Below are positions 17,688-27,428 of a stretch of DNA of 64,000 bases, in pieces; within the stretch, counting starts at the first letter, position 1, and each line of letters opens with the position of its first letter. The stretch is from Polystyrenella longa (GTDB taxonomy: Bacteria; Planctomycetota; Planctomycetia; Planctomycetales; Planctomycetaceae): contig NZ_CP036281.1 of the NCBI RefSeq assembly GCF_007750395.1, positions 4,673,001-4,737,000 on the forward strand. Reading direction: 5' to 3'. Under the pieces are notes generated by a model. The model did no database searches. It worked only from the letters and a program-made list of their open reading frames with translations, and was not told the origin of the DNA. The translations under genes were made by a program, and so were the position numbers.

Positions 17688-19499
17688 GTGCCTGATTCCT
17701 TTGATCAAAGCCGCTTGCGCTCCGCATACATAAAGGCTCAAGAACAGCTCCTTCAAGAACGCACTCTTCAAGGTTGGTGGGAAGGAGGGCTTTCCACATC
17801 CGCACTCGCGACCGCGACCGCTGTAGTTGCGCTGGAGATGGTCCAACGGCAATTGCCGAACCGGGATGATCAGTATCAAGAACTGATTACCAACGGACTC
17901 CGCTGGTTGGCGGAACACCAGAACGACGATGGTGGTTGGGGCGATACGGTTAAAAGTTTCAGCAACATTTCCACATCGATGCTCGCCCGGGCCGCATTGG
18001 AAGCAACCGGCACCACGGATAAATACGCCTCCGAAGTGAAGCAGGCCGATGCCTACATTAAACGAATTGGTGGGGTCAAAGCCGTCATCCGTCGGTATGG
18101 AAAAGACAAAACATTTTCCGTTCCCATCCTGACTCAATGCGCACTCGCGGACCAAGTCGATTGGAAACAGATTCCCTCATTGCCATTTGAACTGGCTTGT
18201 TTACCACATCGTTTTTATAAAACAGTCAAACTCCCGGTCGTCAGCTATGCCCTGCCTGCCCTCATCGCCATCGGGCAGGTCCGCTATCATTTCGCTCGGC
18301 CCTGGAATCCGCTTACTCGAATCATCCGGAAACTGAGTCGGCAGCGAACGCTCGATAAACTAGTCACCTTGCAACCCGAATCGGGCGGTTTTCTGGAAGC
18401 GACTCCGCTGACATCATTCGTCACGATGAGCCTGGCGGCGATGGGACAGCACGAACATCCCGTGGTAAAAAAGGGGGTGCAGTTTCTTGTCGATAGCGTC
18501 AGACCTGACGGTAGTTGGCCGATTGATACTAACCTCGCCACCTGGGTGACGACGTTGTCCACGAACGCAGTCGAAGGCGATGTTCCCGAGGAATCTCGCG
18601 ATACCGTCCTGAAGTTTCTCCTCGACCAGCAGTACCAGACAGTTCACCCCTACACCAATGCAGACCCAGGCGGATGGGCCTGGACCGATCTGACGGGCGG
18701 GGTTCCCGATGCGGACGACTCACCCGGTGCAATCCTGGCCATTCTGAATCTTAACCAGACGACCAATTTCAAACACGATACAGAAATTCGTCAGTCCGCA
18801 GATCTGGGTGTTCAGTGGCTACTCGATATTCAAAACCGAGATGGCGGCTGGCCGACTTTTTGCAAAGGCTGGGGGGCACTTCCATTCGACAGAAGTTCTC
18901 CCGATTTGACTGCGCATACATTGCGAGCACTGTTCCGATATCAGGGTACCTATGCCGATCTATGGCAGAGTGAAGCAGATACCCGGCAATTAGAGAAAGT
19001 AGAAAACGCGATTGAACGAGGGTTCGGGTTTCTCCGGCGGATTCAGCGGACAAATGGCAGTTGGGTCCCGCTCTGGTTTGGTAATCAGCATGCGGACGAT
19101 GAAGAAAACCCGCTGTACGGGACAGCCCGAGTTTTGGCGGCTTGGTTCGAATTGGGAAGAGGAGAAGCGGTTGAGGCCCAGCGGGGTCTAAATTGGATAT
19201 CGAACTCGCAAAACGAATCTGGAGGGTGGAGCGGACAACCTGGTCTTCCCGATTCGGTAGAAGAGACGGCACTCGCGCTGGAAATGCTGGTAGTTGGTAA
19301 CGGATCTCCTGAAAAAATCGAACGAGGTCTCGACTGGCTCTGCTCGGCGGTAGAATCAGAACGATACCGCAATCCGAGTCCAATCGGCTTTTATTTTGCG
19401 AAATTGTGGTACTTTGAGCGGCTCTATCCGTTAATATTTACAGTGTCCGCATTGCATCGCGCTTGCCATCGTTTTGGGATTTCAACTTCGAATCGCTGA
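17688..19499 (+). CDS. Squalene-hopene cyclase-like terpene cyclase
   Basis: A 603-residue class II triterpene cyclase homolog (squalene-hopene cyclases are about 630-680). The catalytic DxDD motif is present as DADD at about residues 341-344, where the central Asp protonates the substrate double bond. QW-type repeats are visible ([47 protein letters not shown]). The start is GTG, three bases after the Fe-S gene stop. Overall it is divergent from classical Shc. Neighbouring genes include a DUF116-polyprenyl synthase fusion, so the substrate may be a linear or unusual isoprenoid rather than squalene. Enzyme class is well supported, product is not. Confidence 0.85.
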   Translation: MPDSFDQSRLRSAYIKAQEQLLQERTLQGWWEGGLSTSALATATAVVALEMVQRQLPNRDDQYQELITNGLRWLAEHQNDDGGWGDTVKSFSNISTSMLARAALEATGTTDKYASEVKQADAYIKRIGGVKAVIRRYGKDKTFSVPILTQCALADQVDWKQIPSLPFELACLPHRFYKTVKLPVVSYALPALIAIGQVRYHFARPWNPLTRIIRKLSRQRTLDKLVTLQPESGGFLEATPLTSFVTMSLAAMGQHEHPVVKKGVQFLVDSVRPDGSWPIDTNLATWVTTLSTNAVEGDVPEESRDTVLKFLLDQQYQTVHPYTNADPGGWAWTDLTGGVPDADDSPGAILAILNLNQTTNFKHDTEIRQSADLGVQWLLDIQNRDGGWPTFCKGWGALPFDRSSPDLTAHTLRALFRYQGTYADLWQSEADTRQLEKVENAIERGFGFLRRIQRTNGSWVPLWFGNQHADDEENPLYGTARVLAAWFELGRGEAVEAQRGLNWISNSQNESGGWSGQPGLPDSVEETALALEMLVVGNGSPEKIERGLDWLCSAVESERYRNPSPIGFYFAKLWYFERLYPLIFTVSALHRACHRFGISTSNR

Positions 19500-19730
19500 A
19501 TCAACTGATTCTGGGGATTGCAGGCGGGCAGATAAGAATCGAAGATAGAATAACCCCACCAGCAAAATCTGGATTAGAATATAACCCCTCATCCAGCCAA
19601 CCAGTAAGTAAGAGAGTATGTGCTGACGGTTACGTTGGCGTCACCCACTGATTTACTGTCCTCGAATATCAACCTGGTAACCCCGCCCCGATCAATTTCG
19701 TTCCGTCTTGAGGTCATTTGAAGACAAACA

Positions 19731-21635
19731 TTGATTGAGCGCTGGATCCTCTTCAGCATGGCGATGGTTTCCGATTGGGAGCACCTTGTGTCGATAGCAC
19801 CTTCTGACCCCCGAGCAAAAGAGATGAACCGGCTTTCTGAGAAAGACGATCTCGACAAGCCGGTCAAACGAAAAAAGCGACGCAGTACAAGTCACCTGAA
19901 GATGGTGCCGGAGACGCTCGAACTGCGTGAAGCGGTTAAAGCCGCTGCTGAGAAATACGTGGAGCCTCTCGATAAATCGCGTCCCTTCCTGAAGGGGGAG
20001 CTCGAACATCACAGTCGCACCCTGCTGGAACAGATGGAGCTTCCCCAAAAGTTCCTCGGGTTCGCGATGGTCTTAATTGGAAACTTCTTCTGGCGACGTC
20101 AGTTCCTGGCAGTTCCGTTTGAACGCCGGTTACTGTTACTTCCCCACTGCCTTAAACATGCGGAAGGCTGCCCCGCCGAATACGATGAATTCGGTCTCGA
20201 TTGCGAAACATGTGGCGCCTGCTCCATTGCCGATTACAAAGTCAAAGCGGAGAAACTGGGCTACAAAGTTCTGGTGGCGGAAGGTTCGCCTGTTGTTCTC
20301 AAGATTATCATCGCCGGATACGTCGATGGTATTCTGGGCGTCGCCTGTCTTAACGTTCTCGAAAAGGCAATCGACAAAGTCCTGATCGCGGGGGTCCCGT
20401 CCTATGCGGTTCCTCTGCATTCCGGTGACTGCAAAAACACCAAACTGGATGAAGCCTGGATCTGGGAAGTTCTTGAACAATACGAACCCCTTCCCGAACC
20501 GACCACGGCCAGCTACCTACCGCTAATGCGGTCTGCAAACGATTTATTCGAAGATCGTTTTGAAGAATATCTTCCTCGCCAACGTAGTGGTAATGATAAA
20601 TCGGGACCACTCGCTTTCACGGAAACAGAAGCGTATCAGTTCCTGCAGCATGGTGGAAAACGGTTTCGACCTTTCGTTACCTTGGCTGCATATTACGCTC
20701 TCCATCCCGAAGCTTCGGAACAGATGCTGGTTACCAATACCGAAAAATGGGAAATCCCGATCTCGGTTGGTCGCGTGGCGATGGCGATTGAAGCGTTTCA
20801 TAAAGCGTCGCTGGTACATGATGATATTCAGGACGAGGACCAATACCGCTACGGCAACGACACCCTGCACCGTCAATACGGGATTGGCCAGGCGATCAAT
20901 ATTGGCGACTACTTAATTGGACTTGGCTACCGATTGCTGGCGCTAGGCCGTGATGAACTTGATGCAGCGATTGTTGCTGACATTCAAGGCAAAATGGCAG
21001 AAGCCCATCTCAAGTTGAGCGATGGTCAGGGTGCGGAAATGGCGTGGTCGAGTGGCGATGCCTCTGCACTGACACCGATTGAAGCATTGCAGATTTATGC
21101 TCTGAAAACATCCCCTGCTTTCGAAGCCGCGTTATACGCGGGCGTCCGCATGGCCGGCGCGATTGAACAGTATGCTGAGTTAATTTCCAACTACTGTCGT
21201 CAGGTGGGTGTCGGTTTTCAAATTTTGAACGACCTCAACGACTGGCGGGGCGATGGGCACAACAAGCTGGTCGCTGGTCAAGATGCCGCAGCCTTGCGTC
21301 CTACAGTCCTGCTGGCATTGGCATTACAGGAAGCGAAGGGGGACCAGAAGAGCCATCTGGAAGCCGCCCTCGATCCCAAGGCAAACCCGGAAGTGCGCGT
21401 AAAGACACTTCAACGTCTCTATCGAGAATTAGGTGTGTTCGAGAAAGCGGAAAAACTGGTAGAACGTTCTCGGTGGCGTGCTCAGGATTTGGCGGATGAA
21501 GTCAAGTCAGACGATTTCCGGCAGCTGTTGCACTTCCTGGTGGAAACCATTCTGGAAGACTCGGCCGAAGATAAGTCGGAACCCGAACCCCAATCAGAAG
21601 TGATGGTTTCGTTGAACGTCACTTCATCCAACTGA
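19731..21635 (+). CDS. DUF116-polyprenyl synthase fusion protein
   Basis: About residues 135-240 are a DUF116 domain rich in cysteines ([20 protein letters not shown], then CETCGAC and a later GDC), a pattern suited to an Fe-S or metal site. Residues 296-610 are a polyprenyl diphosphate synthase with the first Asp-rich motif DDIQD near 363 and the expected NDTLHRQYG. The second motif is NDLND instead of DDxxD, and the usual GK(T)LP segment is replaced by LRPTVLL. Starts possible at TTG 19731, ATG 19758 or 19824; none has a strong ribosome site. The fusion, beside a terpene cyclase and an Fe-S protein, points to an uncharacterised isoprenoid route. Product and DUF116 role unknown. Confidence 0.8.
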   Translation: MIERWILFSMAMVSDWEHLVSIAPSDPRAKEMNRLSEKDDLDKPVKRKKRRSTSHLKMVPETLELREAVKAAAEKYVEPLDKSRPFLKGELEHHSRTLLEQMELPQKFLGFAMVLIGNFFWRRQFLAVPFERRLLLLPHCLKHAEGCPAEYDEFGLDCETCGACSIADYKVKAEKLGYKVLVAEGSPVVLKIIIAGYVDGILGVACLNVLEKAIDKVLIAGVPSYAVPLHSGDCKNTKLDEAWIWEVLEQYEPLPEPTTASYLPLMRSANDLFEDRFEEYLPRQRSGNDKSGPLAFTETEAYQFLQHGGKRFRPFVTLAAYYALHPEASEQMLVTNTEKWEIPISVGRVAMAIEAFHKASLVHDDIQDEDQYRYGNDTLHRQYGIGQAINIGDYLIGLGYRLLALGRDELDAAIVADIQGKMAEAHLKLSDGQGAEMAWSSGDASALTPIEALQIYALKTSPAFEAALYAGVRMAGAIEQYAELISNYCRQVGVGFQILNDLNDWRGDGHNKLVAGQDAAALRPTVLLALALQEAKGDQKSHLEAALDPKANPEVRVKTLQRLYRELGVFEKAEKLVERSRWRAQDLADEVKSDDFRQLLHFLVETILEDSAEDKSEPEPQSEVMVSLNVTSSN

Positions 21636-21694
21636 TTTAAGTTCGAACAAATCGATTACCTAAATCGTGTTCTGACTCGAAACTTTTACGACAT

Positions 21695-21733
21695 AAAAAA
21701 ACCTCCCGTCACTTCATGACTGGGAGGTTTTTT
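21695..21733. terminator. Bidirectional intrinsic terminator
   Basis: An A-run, a stem of AACCTCCC with GGGAGGTT (extended by GTCA/TGAC with one bulged base), and a T-run lie between the convergent DUF116-prenyl synthase and DUF309 genes. A-run left and T-run right make it usable in both directions. It closes the plus-strand gene run. Confidence 0.85.
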
Positions 21734-21800
21734 GTTTTTGACCTGCTGACTGAACTGAGCCTCAAAGACCTGTTATTTAAACCAGCCTTTTCTCGAAGAC

Positions 21801-22361
21801 TTACGAGAATGGCATCGGTTCGGGTTGCAGGGCGAAGGGGAAGACCCGAATCGGCTCCCCATCGGGATAGTCGTCACGGTAGGTTAATTGGGCGGCACGG
21901 TCAGCAGCAAATTGCAGCATGACAAATTCGAGTCCGCACATATGATCCTGGTTAATCTCAGCGGCGACGTCCGCGAAGACTTCACCGGCCGAGGCCGCAT
22001 GTCGGCGAACACCATGAATACTGTTCTCGCGAACTTTAACACCGGCGGCAGCCAGTTTAACCAAGCCTTTGAGGAAGTGACCGACAGGTGTGTCTGGGCC
22101 GGAAACGCGCCACAGGCGTTCCCATTCGTCATTCGCTTCCCAGTAGTAACCTTGATTAAAATAATCGATCGCCAGCAGGAAGACGCGATTCTCCGCCCAG
22201 TTGTCGGCAGTCAGTCCCATGGAAGGACGACCGCGACGACCGAAGTTATGGCCTTTGGGATCGCGGATAGGGTGGGGAGTGGTCGTTCCGGGTACGTAGG
22301 TGTAACTAGGAAGTTGTACTGTCGGTAAGAGTCGTTGAATTTCACCTTCAACCTGGTACAT
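21801..22361 (-). CDS. DUF309 family protein
   Basis: A 186-residue protein. I choose the ATG at 22361, preceded at suitable distance by GGAG, over an in-frame ATG at 22412. The core WAENRVFLLAIDYFNQGYYW, then EANDEWERLW and HFLKGLVKLAAAGVK, matches DUF309, a small all-helical family with a conserved FN-x-GxYWEAHExWE signature. No enzyme activity is established for the family. The N-terminal 50 residues are proline-rich and specific to this protein. It converges on the terminator shared with the prenyl synthase gene. Function unknown. Confidence 0.75.
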   Translation of the reverse strand: MYQVEGEIQRLLPTVQLPSYTYVPGTTTPHPIRDPKGHNFGRRGRPSMGLTADNWAENRVFLLAIDYFNQGYYWEANDEWERLWRVSGPDTPVGHFLKGLVKLAAAGVKVRENSIHGVRRHAASAGEVFADVAAEINQDHMCGLEFVMLQFAADRAAQLTYRDDYPDGEPIRVFPFALQPEPMPFS

Positions 22362-23145
22362 ATTTGGGCATCTCCAAGCCTGGGACTGAAAACAGAATTT
22401 CAACAGGCGCAAAACTCAAAACATAAAGGGAGCAGCGACCGAAAGAGCAGCTGAGCTGAACTCTTTGCGATTGATAAAACACCGATCCAAGAGGATCTCA
22501 TCCGTGAAAGCGACCATTCGAGCGGTTGGACCTGTCAGGTCTCCGAGAGGGAGGTCGAATGATTCAAGAAAGACAGCCCATTCTCCGACAGGCCGTGCGC
22601 GCATGTATATTGAGAAAGAGTAACGTCATCTGAGGTTGTAAAATACCCGAAATTCAGGCCTGTTTTCGAGATGAATATGAAGAAAAACAGCATTTTTCCA
22701 TAAGATTCCCACATCCCACGGCATAAATTCCGGCTACTTTCTCTGGCTTACTATTCATTTGCATCATTCTCCTCCCAAAAGGACATTCTCTGAGGGAATG
22801 CACTGTAGCCGCGAGCAGGTGGGCTTCCTGTATGGTATCGACCGATATCCCAAATATTCGGGAGCGATCGTAGAAAACGGCCTCGGCTAACCAGCCTGTC
22901 TGCTGATGAAATTCCGAGGAGACGATCTCCCTCTTCCAACAATAGTTGCCGACGAGGAGAACAGCGATGCCGCTTTGAAAGCAGACCTTCTCAAAATGGA
23001 GCCGTTCCCTGTTGCCCTTAATCACGGCGGGCTATGATGGAATGATCCTGTCCTGAGTTTCGTGAAGGTGGTTTCTTCGCTTTCGCGTACGCATCAGATA
23101 ATATCTCTTCATCTTCCACCGCTTTTGTATCCAGAGGCAATCAAC
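22362..23145. other. Gap with only a weak small-ORF candidate
   Basis: About 780 bases between the DUF309 gene (minus) and the RraA-like gene (plus) should contain both promoters. No convincing longer gene is seen. The only item worth noting is a 36-codon minus-strand reading frame with a strong ribosome binding site, listed separately. Confidence 0.4.
22654..22764 (-). CDS. Possible 36-residue small protein
   Basis: A GGGAGGAG ribosome binding site lies six bases before the ATG at 22764. The product would be MQMNSKPEKVAGIYAVGCGN and a cysteine- and serine-rich end. The same frame is open further upstream, so the site might be chance. There is no recognisable family. Confidence 0.2.
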   Translation of the reverse strand: MQMNSKPEKVAGIYAVGCGNLMEKCCFSSYSSRKQA

Positions 23146-23883
23146 ATGGCCGTCACCCCTGCTCTCTCTTCCGAAGTTCTCGCCGCGTTAGAAAAGTATG
23201 ACACACCAACGGTCTGCAATGTCATTGAGTTATTCAATGTCCGCCCGCGTAATGAAGGTTTCATGAATGACTCGATTAAGTCGTGCTTTCCCAAACTGAA
23301 GCCAATGGTCGGATTCGCGCTGACTTCCACCTTTCGTTCGCAGAAACCACCACGCGGGGGAGATGTTTACGCCAGCATCGACAAACAATTGTCTGCATTC
23401 GAAGATATCCCCGGACCACCCGTGATCATCTTTCAAGACATTGATGAACCAACAGCCGCCGCGACCTTCGGCGAAGTCATGTGCACGACCTACAAAGAAT
23501 TTGGTTCCAAAGGCCTGATTACATCGGGAACAGGACGCGACCTTGATCAGGTTGAAGCAATCGACTTCCCCTGCTTCACTGCTGGTACGACCTGTGCTCA
23601 TGGTTACTGTCATATCGTTTCTGTGAATGTTCCCGTTTCCGTCGGTGGAATCACTGTGTTCCCTGCAGAGTTACTCCACGGTGATTGTAACGGCGTTACG
23701 ACAATCCCTCTGGAGATTGCCTCGGAAGTCCCTGACGCCTGTAAAGCGTTGATGAAAGCCGAAGACATCATTCTCGATTACTGTCGCCAGGAACAAAAAA
23801 CAGTCGCCGGATTCACCGAAGCTCGTAAAGCGTGCGGCGACGAAATAGCCAAACTGGGTAAACGTCTTCGCGGCGAATCTTAA
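23146..23883 (+). CDS. RraA-like / HMG aldolase family protein
   Basis: I choose the ATG at 23146 (preceded by AGAGG), giving 245 residues. The RraA/4-hydroxy-4-methyl-2-oxoglutarate aldolase fold is shown by [14 protein letters not shown] at the N terminus and [20 protein letters not shown], the G-x-x-R-D metal-site motif. Members split or decarboxylate oxo acids, or, as RraA, bind RNase E. A downstream MFS carrier and SMP-30-like propeller suggest a sugar-acid or hydroxy-acid route, so an aldolase role is more likely than RNase regulation. That is inference from context. Confidence 0.75.
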   Translation: MAVTPALSSEVLAALEKYDTPTVCNVIELFNVRPRNEGFMNDSIKSCFPKLKPMVGFALTSTFRSQKPPRGGDVYASIDKQLSAFEDIPGPPVIIFQDIDEPTAAATFGEVMCTTYKEFGSKGLITSGTGRDLDQVEAIDFPCFTAGTTCAHGYCHIVSVNVPVSVGGITVFPAELLHGDCNGVTTIPLEIASEVPDACKALMKAEDIILDYCRQEQKTVAGFTEARKACGDEIAKLGKRLRGES

Positions 23884-23936
23884 ATCGATTTCGAATTCAA
23901 ACCCGTTTCGCCTGTCAGGAATCACAGCGACTTTTT

Positions 23937-25340
23937 ATGGGCCCGTACGGACTTCTTTCGCACATTTGCAGACAGATCGTTCATCTGTTTTTCCGGACTC
24001 TTTCCGGAGTCAAAAGACAGAACCGGATGCTACGGTCATTCCCATCCCGGTATCGTCCGGCGATCTGTCTGGAGTCCGTATATAACTTTGGCCTAGGTCC
24101 GTACGTTGCATTGACCGCTCTGTCGACGGTGGTCCTGAAGTCGATTCTTGAAGGCAATGAATTTCATCTGGCTTTCATTGGAGCCGTGGCAGGAGGAAGT
24201 AGTCTACTCAGTCCGGTCGTCACTTGGCTCGAACGATACGTAAGTAATAAAACACTCGTCGTCTTTCCCTGTCTGGCAATGACGGTCCTGCTCTGGCTGA
24301 CTCCGCTGACACAGAATTCCGCGACCACCTTTGTTGTTTTGATGAGTGGCCTGTATCTTCTCCAGGCGGCACCGCGCGTCGCCGAGATGAACATGTTCCA
24401 GTTCGTCTATCCTGCAGAATTGCGTTCGCTGGCAGTCGGATGGTTGAAATCGATTGCGGGCGTTTGTGCCTTGGTGATCACGTTGATTGCGTACACCTGG
24501 TTCAGCCGGTTTCCAAATTACTACTGGATTGTCTTCTGCCTTGTTGGGTTTATTCTTCTACTGGCGGCGATTGCTTACGCCTTCATTCCAGTGAGGTATC
24601 CCGAACGTCGTGTGCACGATGACGATTCGAATTTGTGGAAAGAGATTCGACATAACCTCTCGATCATCCTCCGCGATCGAAGATTCGTCTGGTTCCAGAC
24701 CGGCTTTGCTGTAGCTGGTTTTGCAAACCATATGAGCCTGATTTTCGTCGCGGAAATCCTACAGGAGAAAGTTCTTGCTCAAGGGGCCACCTTGGCGACT
24801 CTGGCTGATTTTTTCCGCACTTATGGAGGTGGATACCTCGACATTACCGAACAGAAAATCAATGTGATTATCGTCGGGCTAATCATCGCCGTGATTCCAT
24901 CTGTGTTGGAATTCACCACTGCTCCTTTGTGGGGGCGATGGATGACAACGAAAAATCCGATTGAAAGCCGACTGGTCGTCGTATTAATGCAACTCGTCGG
25001 TTTTATCTGCTTCGCCATCGGCGGGATGACGCTGAACTTAATCTGGTTCCTGATCGGAATCTCGATCTGTTCCGTCGCTGTCGCAGGCGGGCTGATCAAC
25101 TGGTTAACGGGCAGCTTGTATTTTGCACCAGTGCAGTATGTCTCGCTGTACAACTCGACGAATTTGACTCTCACAGGAATTCGCGGACTGATCGCCCCCT
25201 TGGTTGGGGGATATCTACTTTCGGATCAGGGGCTGCACCTTGAACATAACATCTTCTGGGTCGGCGCAGGTCTCTTGCTGATCGCATCGCTCATCCTTGG
25301 TTCACAGATCATCTACGACCGCGGGCGGGGAATTCAATAG
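23937..25340 (+). CDS. MFS transporter
   Basis: A 467-residue integral membrane protein with about 12 hydrophobic segments in two halves, separated by a charged central loop (VRYPERRVHDDDSNLWKEI, about residues 220-240). Architecture and length fit the major facilitator superfamily. The N-terminal 30 residues are cationic, so an internal ATG near 24027 (MLRSFPSRYRP) may be the real start. It follows the RraA-like gene by 53 bases and is probably co-transcribed. A carboxylate or sugar-acid substrate is plausible from its neighbours but not shown by sequence. Confidence 0.75.
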   Translation: MGPYGLLSHICRQIVHLFFRTLSGVKRQNRMLRSFPSRYRPAICLESVYNFGLGPYVALTALSTVVLKSILEGNEFHLAFIGAVAGGSSLLSPVVTWLERYVSNKTLVVFPCLAMTVLLWLTPLTQNSATTFVVLMSGLYLLQAAPRVAEMNMFQFVYPAELRSLAVGWLKSIAGVCALVITLIAYTWFSRFPNYYWIVFCLVGFILLLAAIAYAFIPVRYPERRVHDDDSNLWKEIRHNLSIILRDRRFVWFQTGFAVAGFANHMSLIFVAEILQEKVLAQGATLATLADFFRTYGGGYLDITEQKINVIIVGLIIAVIPSVLEFTTAPLWGRWMTTKNPIESRLVVVLMQLVGFICFAIGGMTLNLIWFLIGISICSVAVAGGLINWLTGSLYFAPVQYVSLYNSTNLTLTGIRGLIAPLVGGYLLSDQGLHLEHNIFWVGAGLLLIASLILGSQIIYDRGRGIQ

Positions 25341-25341
25341 G

Positions 25342-25360
25342 GGCAACTCTTAATGTTGCC
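25342..25360. terminator. Hairpin between convergent genes
   Basis: GGCAAC (25342-25347) pairs perfectly with GTTGCC (25355-25360) across seven bases between the MFS stop and the SMP-30-like stop, which it overlaps. No T-run follows, so this is a weak terminator candidate. Confidence 0.3.
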
Positions 25361-26255
25361 ACCGTTTCCAAGACAAAGCTGGCCGGTCAACCCGAAACTG
25401 GACCAGTCGCTGATGTTCGACTTCCGTCACATAGGCTGTTCGACCATCCGGGCCACCGAAGCAAATGTTACTCGGTTTCGCACCCAGCACGTCGATTTCC
25501 TGTAGCAGTTCACCCGCAGGGGATAGCTTGATGACAGTCCCTTTTCCGTAACGCGTCACATACAGATTGCCATCAATATCGCACCGCATTCCATCGAATC
25601 CATGATCGTCAAACTTCTTCAATAGCTGCTTATCGACTAGCTCTTTATCGTCGGTAATCGTGAACTTCCAGATATTCAGTTGATTGCTTTCATTTACATA
25701 GAGCGTCTTCCCGTCGGGTGAGACTTCGATGCCGTTGGCTGTTCCCATATTGTCAGCAGCCAGAACCACCGATCCATCGAGATCAATTCGCCAAACACGA
25801 CCATTATCTTTCGACCAGTTCGGATCGCTGGCGAAAAGTGTTCCGTCCAACATGATCGCAATATCGTTCGGTTGTGTCATCTCATCTGAGTGAGCATACA
25901 CTTCCACTGCCCGGGACTTCATGTCGACTTTTAGAATATTGTGTCCGACATAATCCGCGACGAACATGGTTCCCGCCTGATCAAAGCGAATCCCATTGCC
26001 GACACTTTTACCCGGAAGTTTAAGAAATATTTCAGTTTCGCCATCAGGTGACGTCTTACCGATGGTCTGCCGTTCGCTGTAATTTACTGCGTAAATGTTA
26101 CCAACGTCGTCGCAGGCAGGCCCTTCGATTCCGGAGGTAAAACTTTTTTCCGGCGTCAACGGTTCCGCAACAAACAGATTTTCCTCAGCAAACACAGAAC
26201 AACTCCCCCAACTGATAATGATTGATAATACGAAAAATGGATATGAAAAGTTCAT
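25350..26255 (-). CDS. Secreted SMP-30/gluconolactonase-like beta-propeller
   Basis: A 301-residue protein with a signal peptide (MNFSYPFFVLSIIISWGSCS, cleavage near VFAEE). The mature part is a six-bladed propeller of the SMP-30/gluconolactonase/NHL type, seen as repeated blades: SFTSGIEGPACDDVGNIYAV, GNGIRFDQAGTMFVADY, TQPNDIAIMLDGTLFASDP, ANGIEVSPDGKTLYVNES and FDGMRCDIDGNLYVTRYGKG. The family hydrolyses sugar lactones using a metal ion. It converges with the MFS gene. A catabolic link to the MFS and RraA-like genes is plausible, although it is on the opposite strand. Confidence 0.75.
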   Translation of the reverse strand: MNFSYPFFVLSIIISWGSCSVFAEENLFVAEPLTPEKSFTSGIEGPACDDVGNIYAVNYSERQTIGKTSPDGETEIFLKLPGKSVGNGIRFDQAGTMFVADYVGHNILKVDMKSRAVEVYAHSDEMTQPNDIAIMLDGTLFASDPNWSKDNGRVWRIDLDGSVVLAADNMGTANGIEVSPDGKTLYVNESNQLNIWKFTITDDKELVDKQLLKKFDDHGFDGMRCDIDGNLYVTRYGKGTVIKLSPAGELLQEIDVLGAKPSNICFGGPDGRTAYVTEVEHQRLVQFRVDRPALSWKRWQH

Positions 26256-26417
26256 GTGAGGATAAACCCTTTCGAAAGTCCCGCCTGATCACGATGGGAC
26301 GGAAAAACTTCTGTAATTGAAATAGAATCCATTCAGAAACCCAGTGGTGTTACATTTGCTACTGCAAAATCAGAGACAACTTGACCTATCAGAGGGTTTC
26401 AGAACTGCTGATAGAAA

Positions 26418-26909
26418 TCACGTTGCTGCGGTCAAGCATTTACTGCATTGACCTTTTAATAATATTTCGGTTACTTCGCCAAAGACATCAGCGCTAGCCA
26501 GTTGAGGAAGTTCAAACGCCAGGTCGCGGAGACAGGAGACATCGCCACAGACGATGCAAAGAAAATGCGGATGCTCGTCCGACCCTGTTTCCTGAGCGAT
26601 CCATTCGAAACGCCAAACATGATCGCCCAATTCGATCCGCCGCAGCAATCCAGCATCGGCGAGATCAACAAGGTTCCGAAAAACGGTCGCCTTATCAAAA
26701 CCGAGTGGTACTAGTTTATCTGCAAGTTCAGCATGCGACACGGGGACAGAGGCTTGTTTCAACTCCTGAATAACAGTGAGGCGAGCTTTCGTGCAACGCA
26801 AACCGACTTCTTTTAGCACCAGTCGTAGTTCTTCAGTTTCTGGCTCGCTCAATTTGCTGTTTAAGTAATCGTTTTTATTCCCATGAGGGGTCTTCAATTC
26901 AGAAACCAC
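26418..26909 (-). CDS. Fur-family metalloregulator
   Basis: A 163-residue regulator. The helix-turn-helix spans about residues 40-90 (GLRCTKARLTVIQEL, VSHAELADKL, FDKATVFRNLVDLADAGLL). The C-terminal metal and dimer half has HPHFLCIVCGDVSCL, the family's His/Cys metal site, and CSKC near the C terminus for the structural zinc. Whether it is Fur, Zur or PerR cannot be told from these residues alone. It is a single-gene unit with a 519-base non-coding region upstream. Targets unknown. Confidence 0.9.
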   Translation of the reverse strand: MVSELKTPHGNKNDYLNSKLSEPETEELRLVLKEVGLRCTKARLTVIQELKQASVPVSHAELADKLVPLGFDKATVFRNLVDLADAGLLRRIELGDHVWRFEWIAQETGSDEHPHFLCIVCGDVSCLRDLAFELPQLASADVFGEVTEILLKGQCSKCLTAAT

Positions 26910-27428
26910 CAGCTAATCCTTGTCCGCAAGTTCAAATTGCTTTGTCTAGATCTTGTCCAAGATAACTGAAGCGGCTTAATGAATGCGAAGAGTTCTTGAA
27001 AACGTGGTGTTGAGCCGCCAGAACACGTTACGAATAATTGTGACCTACTATAGTCCCGTGGACTTCGTCGTCAAACGGGAGAGGTGTGAATTAAACTTGC
27101 TTCCATTTTAACCCGCACACCAATCCTGAGAACAGGGCCGATTGCCTATGGAATCGATTATGAGCAAAGAGGCTTCGGACCCGAAACTTGCCATCGTCGG
27201 GTACGGGATTCGCTCATTCAATTGAGGTCATCGGGCCGCGCTGCTTGTGAGAAAGCCCGCAATCTGAGATACTTCGGGCAATATCCATGGACGTCGTCAT
27301 TCAACACGCGACTTGTGTCCTGTCGCCTTCGAATTATCCTGTTCTGAATTTGATTTTCGGGACAGATATACGTAGACAGGGCAACAAGGTCAGAAACTGA
27401 TAAAAGGGATAGTGAACAGCCACAACCC
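26910..27428. other. Gap between Fur-family gene and M16 pair
   Basis: 519 bases hold the promoter of the Fur-family gene, the promoter of the M16 pair and a 26-codon methylase-like fragment. No other gene or known RNA is seen. Confidence 0.4.
27148..27228 (+). pseudogene. Possible tetrapyrrole-methylase-like N-terminal remnant
   Basis: A 26-codon frame ends at a stop at 27228. Residues PKLAIVGYGIRSF match the N-terminal glycine loop (IVGxGI) of the SAM-binding tetrapyrrole methylase family, including the borosin peptide N-methyltransferases. The expected LTLEAL helix does not follow in any frame, so the rest was probably lost. A chance match over 13 residues cannot be excluded. Confidence 0.3.

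Noticed and set aside
17304-18155. 283-codon minus-strand frame over the Fe-S and cyclase genes
   Set aside because: It is antisense to two genes with clear motifs.
22416-22604. 62-codon minus-strand frame upstream of the DUF309 gene
   Set aside because: No ribosome site and no recognisable motif; it may be chance.
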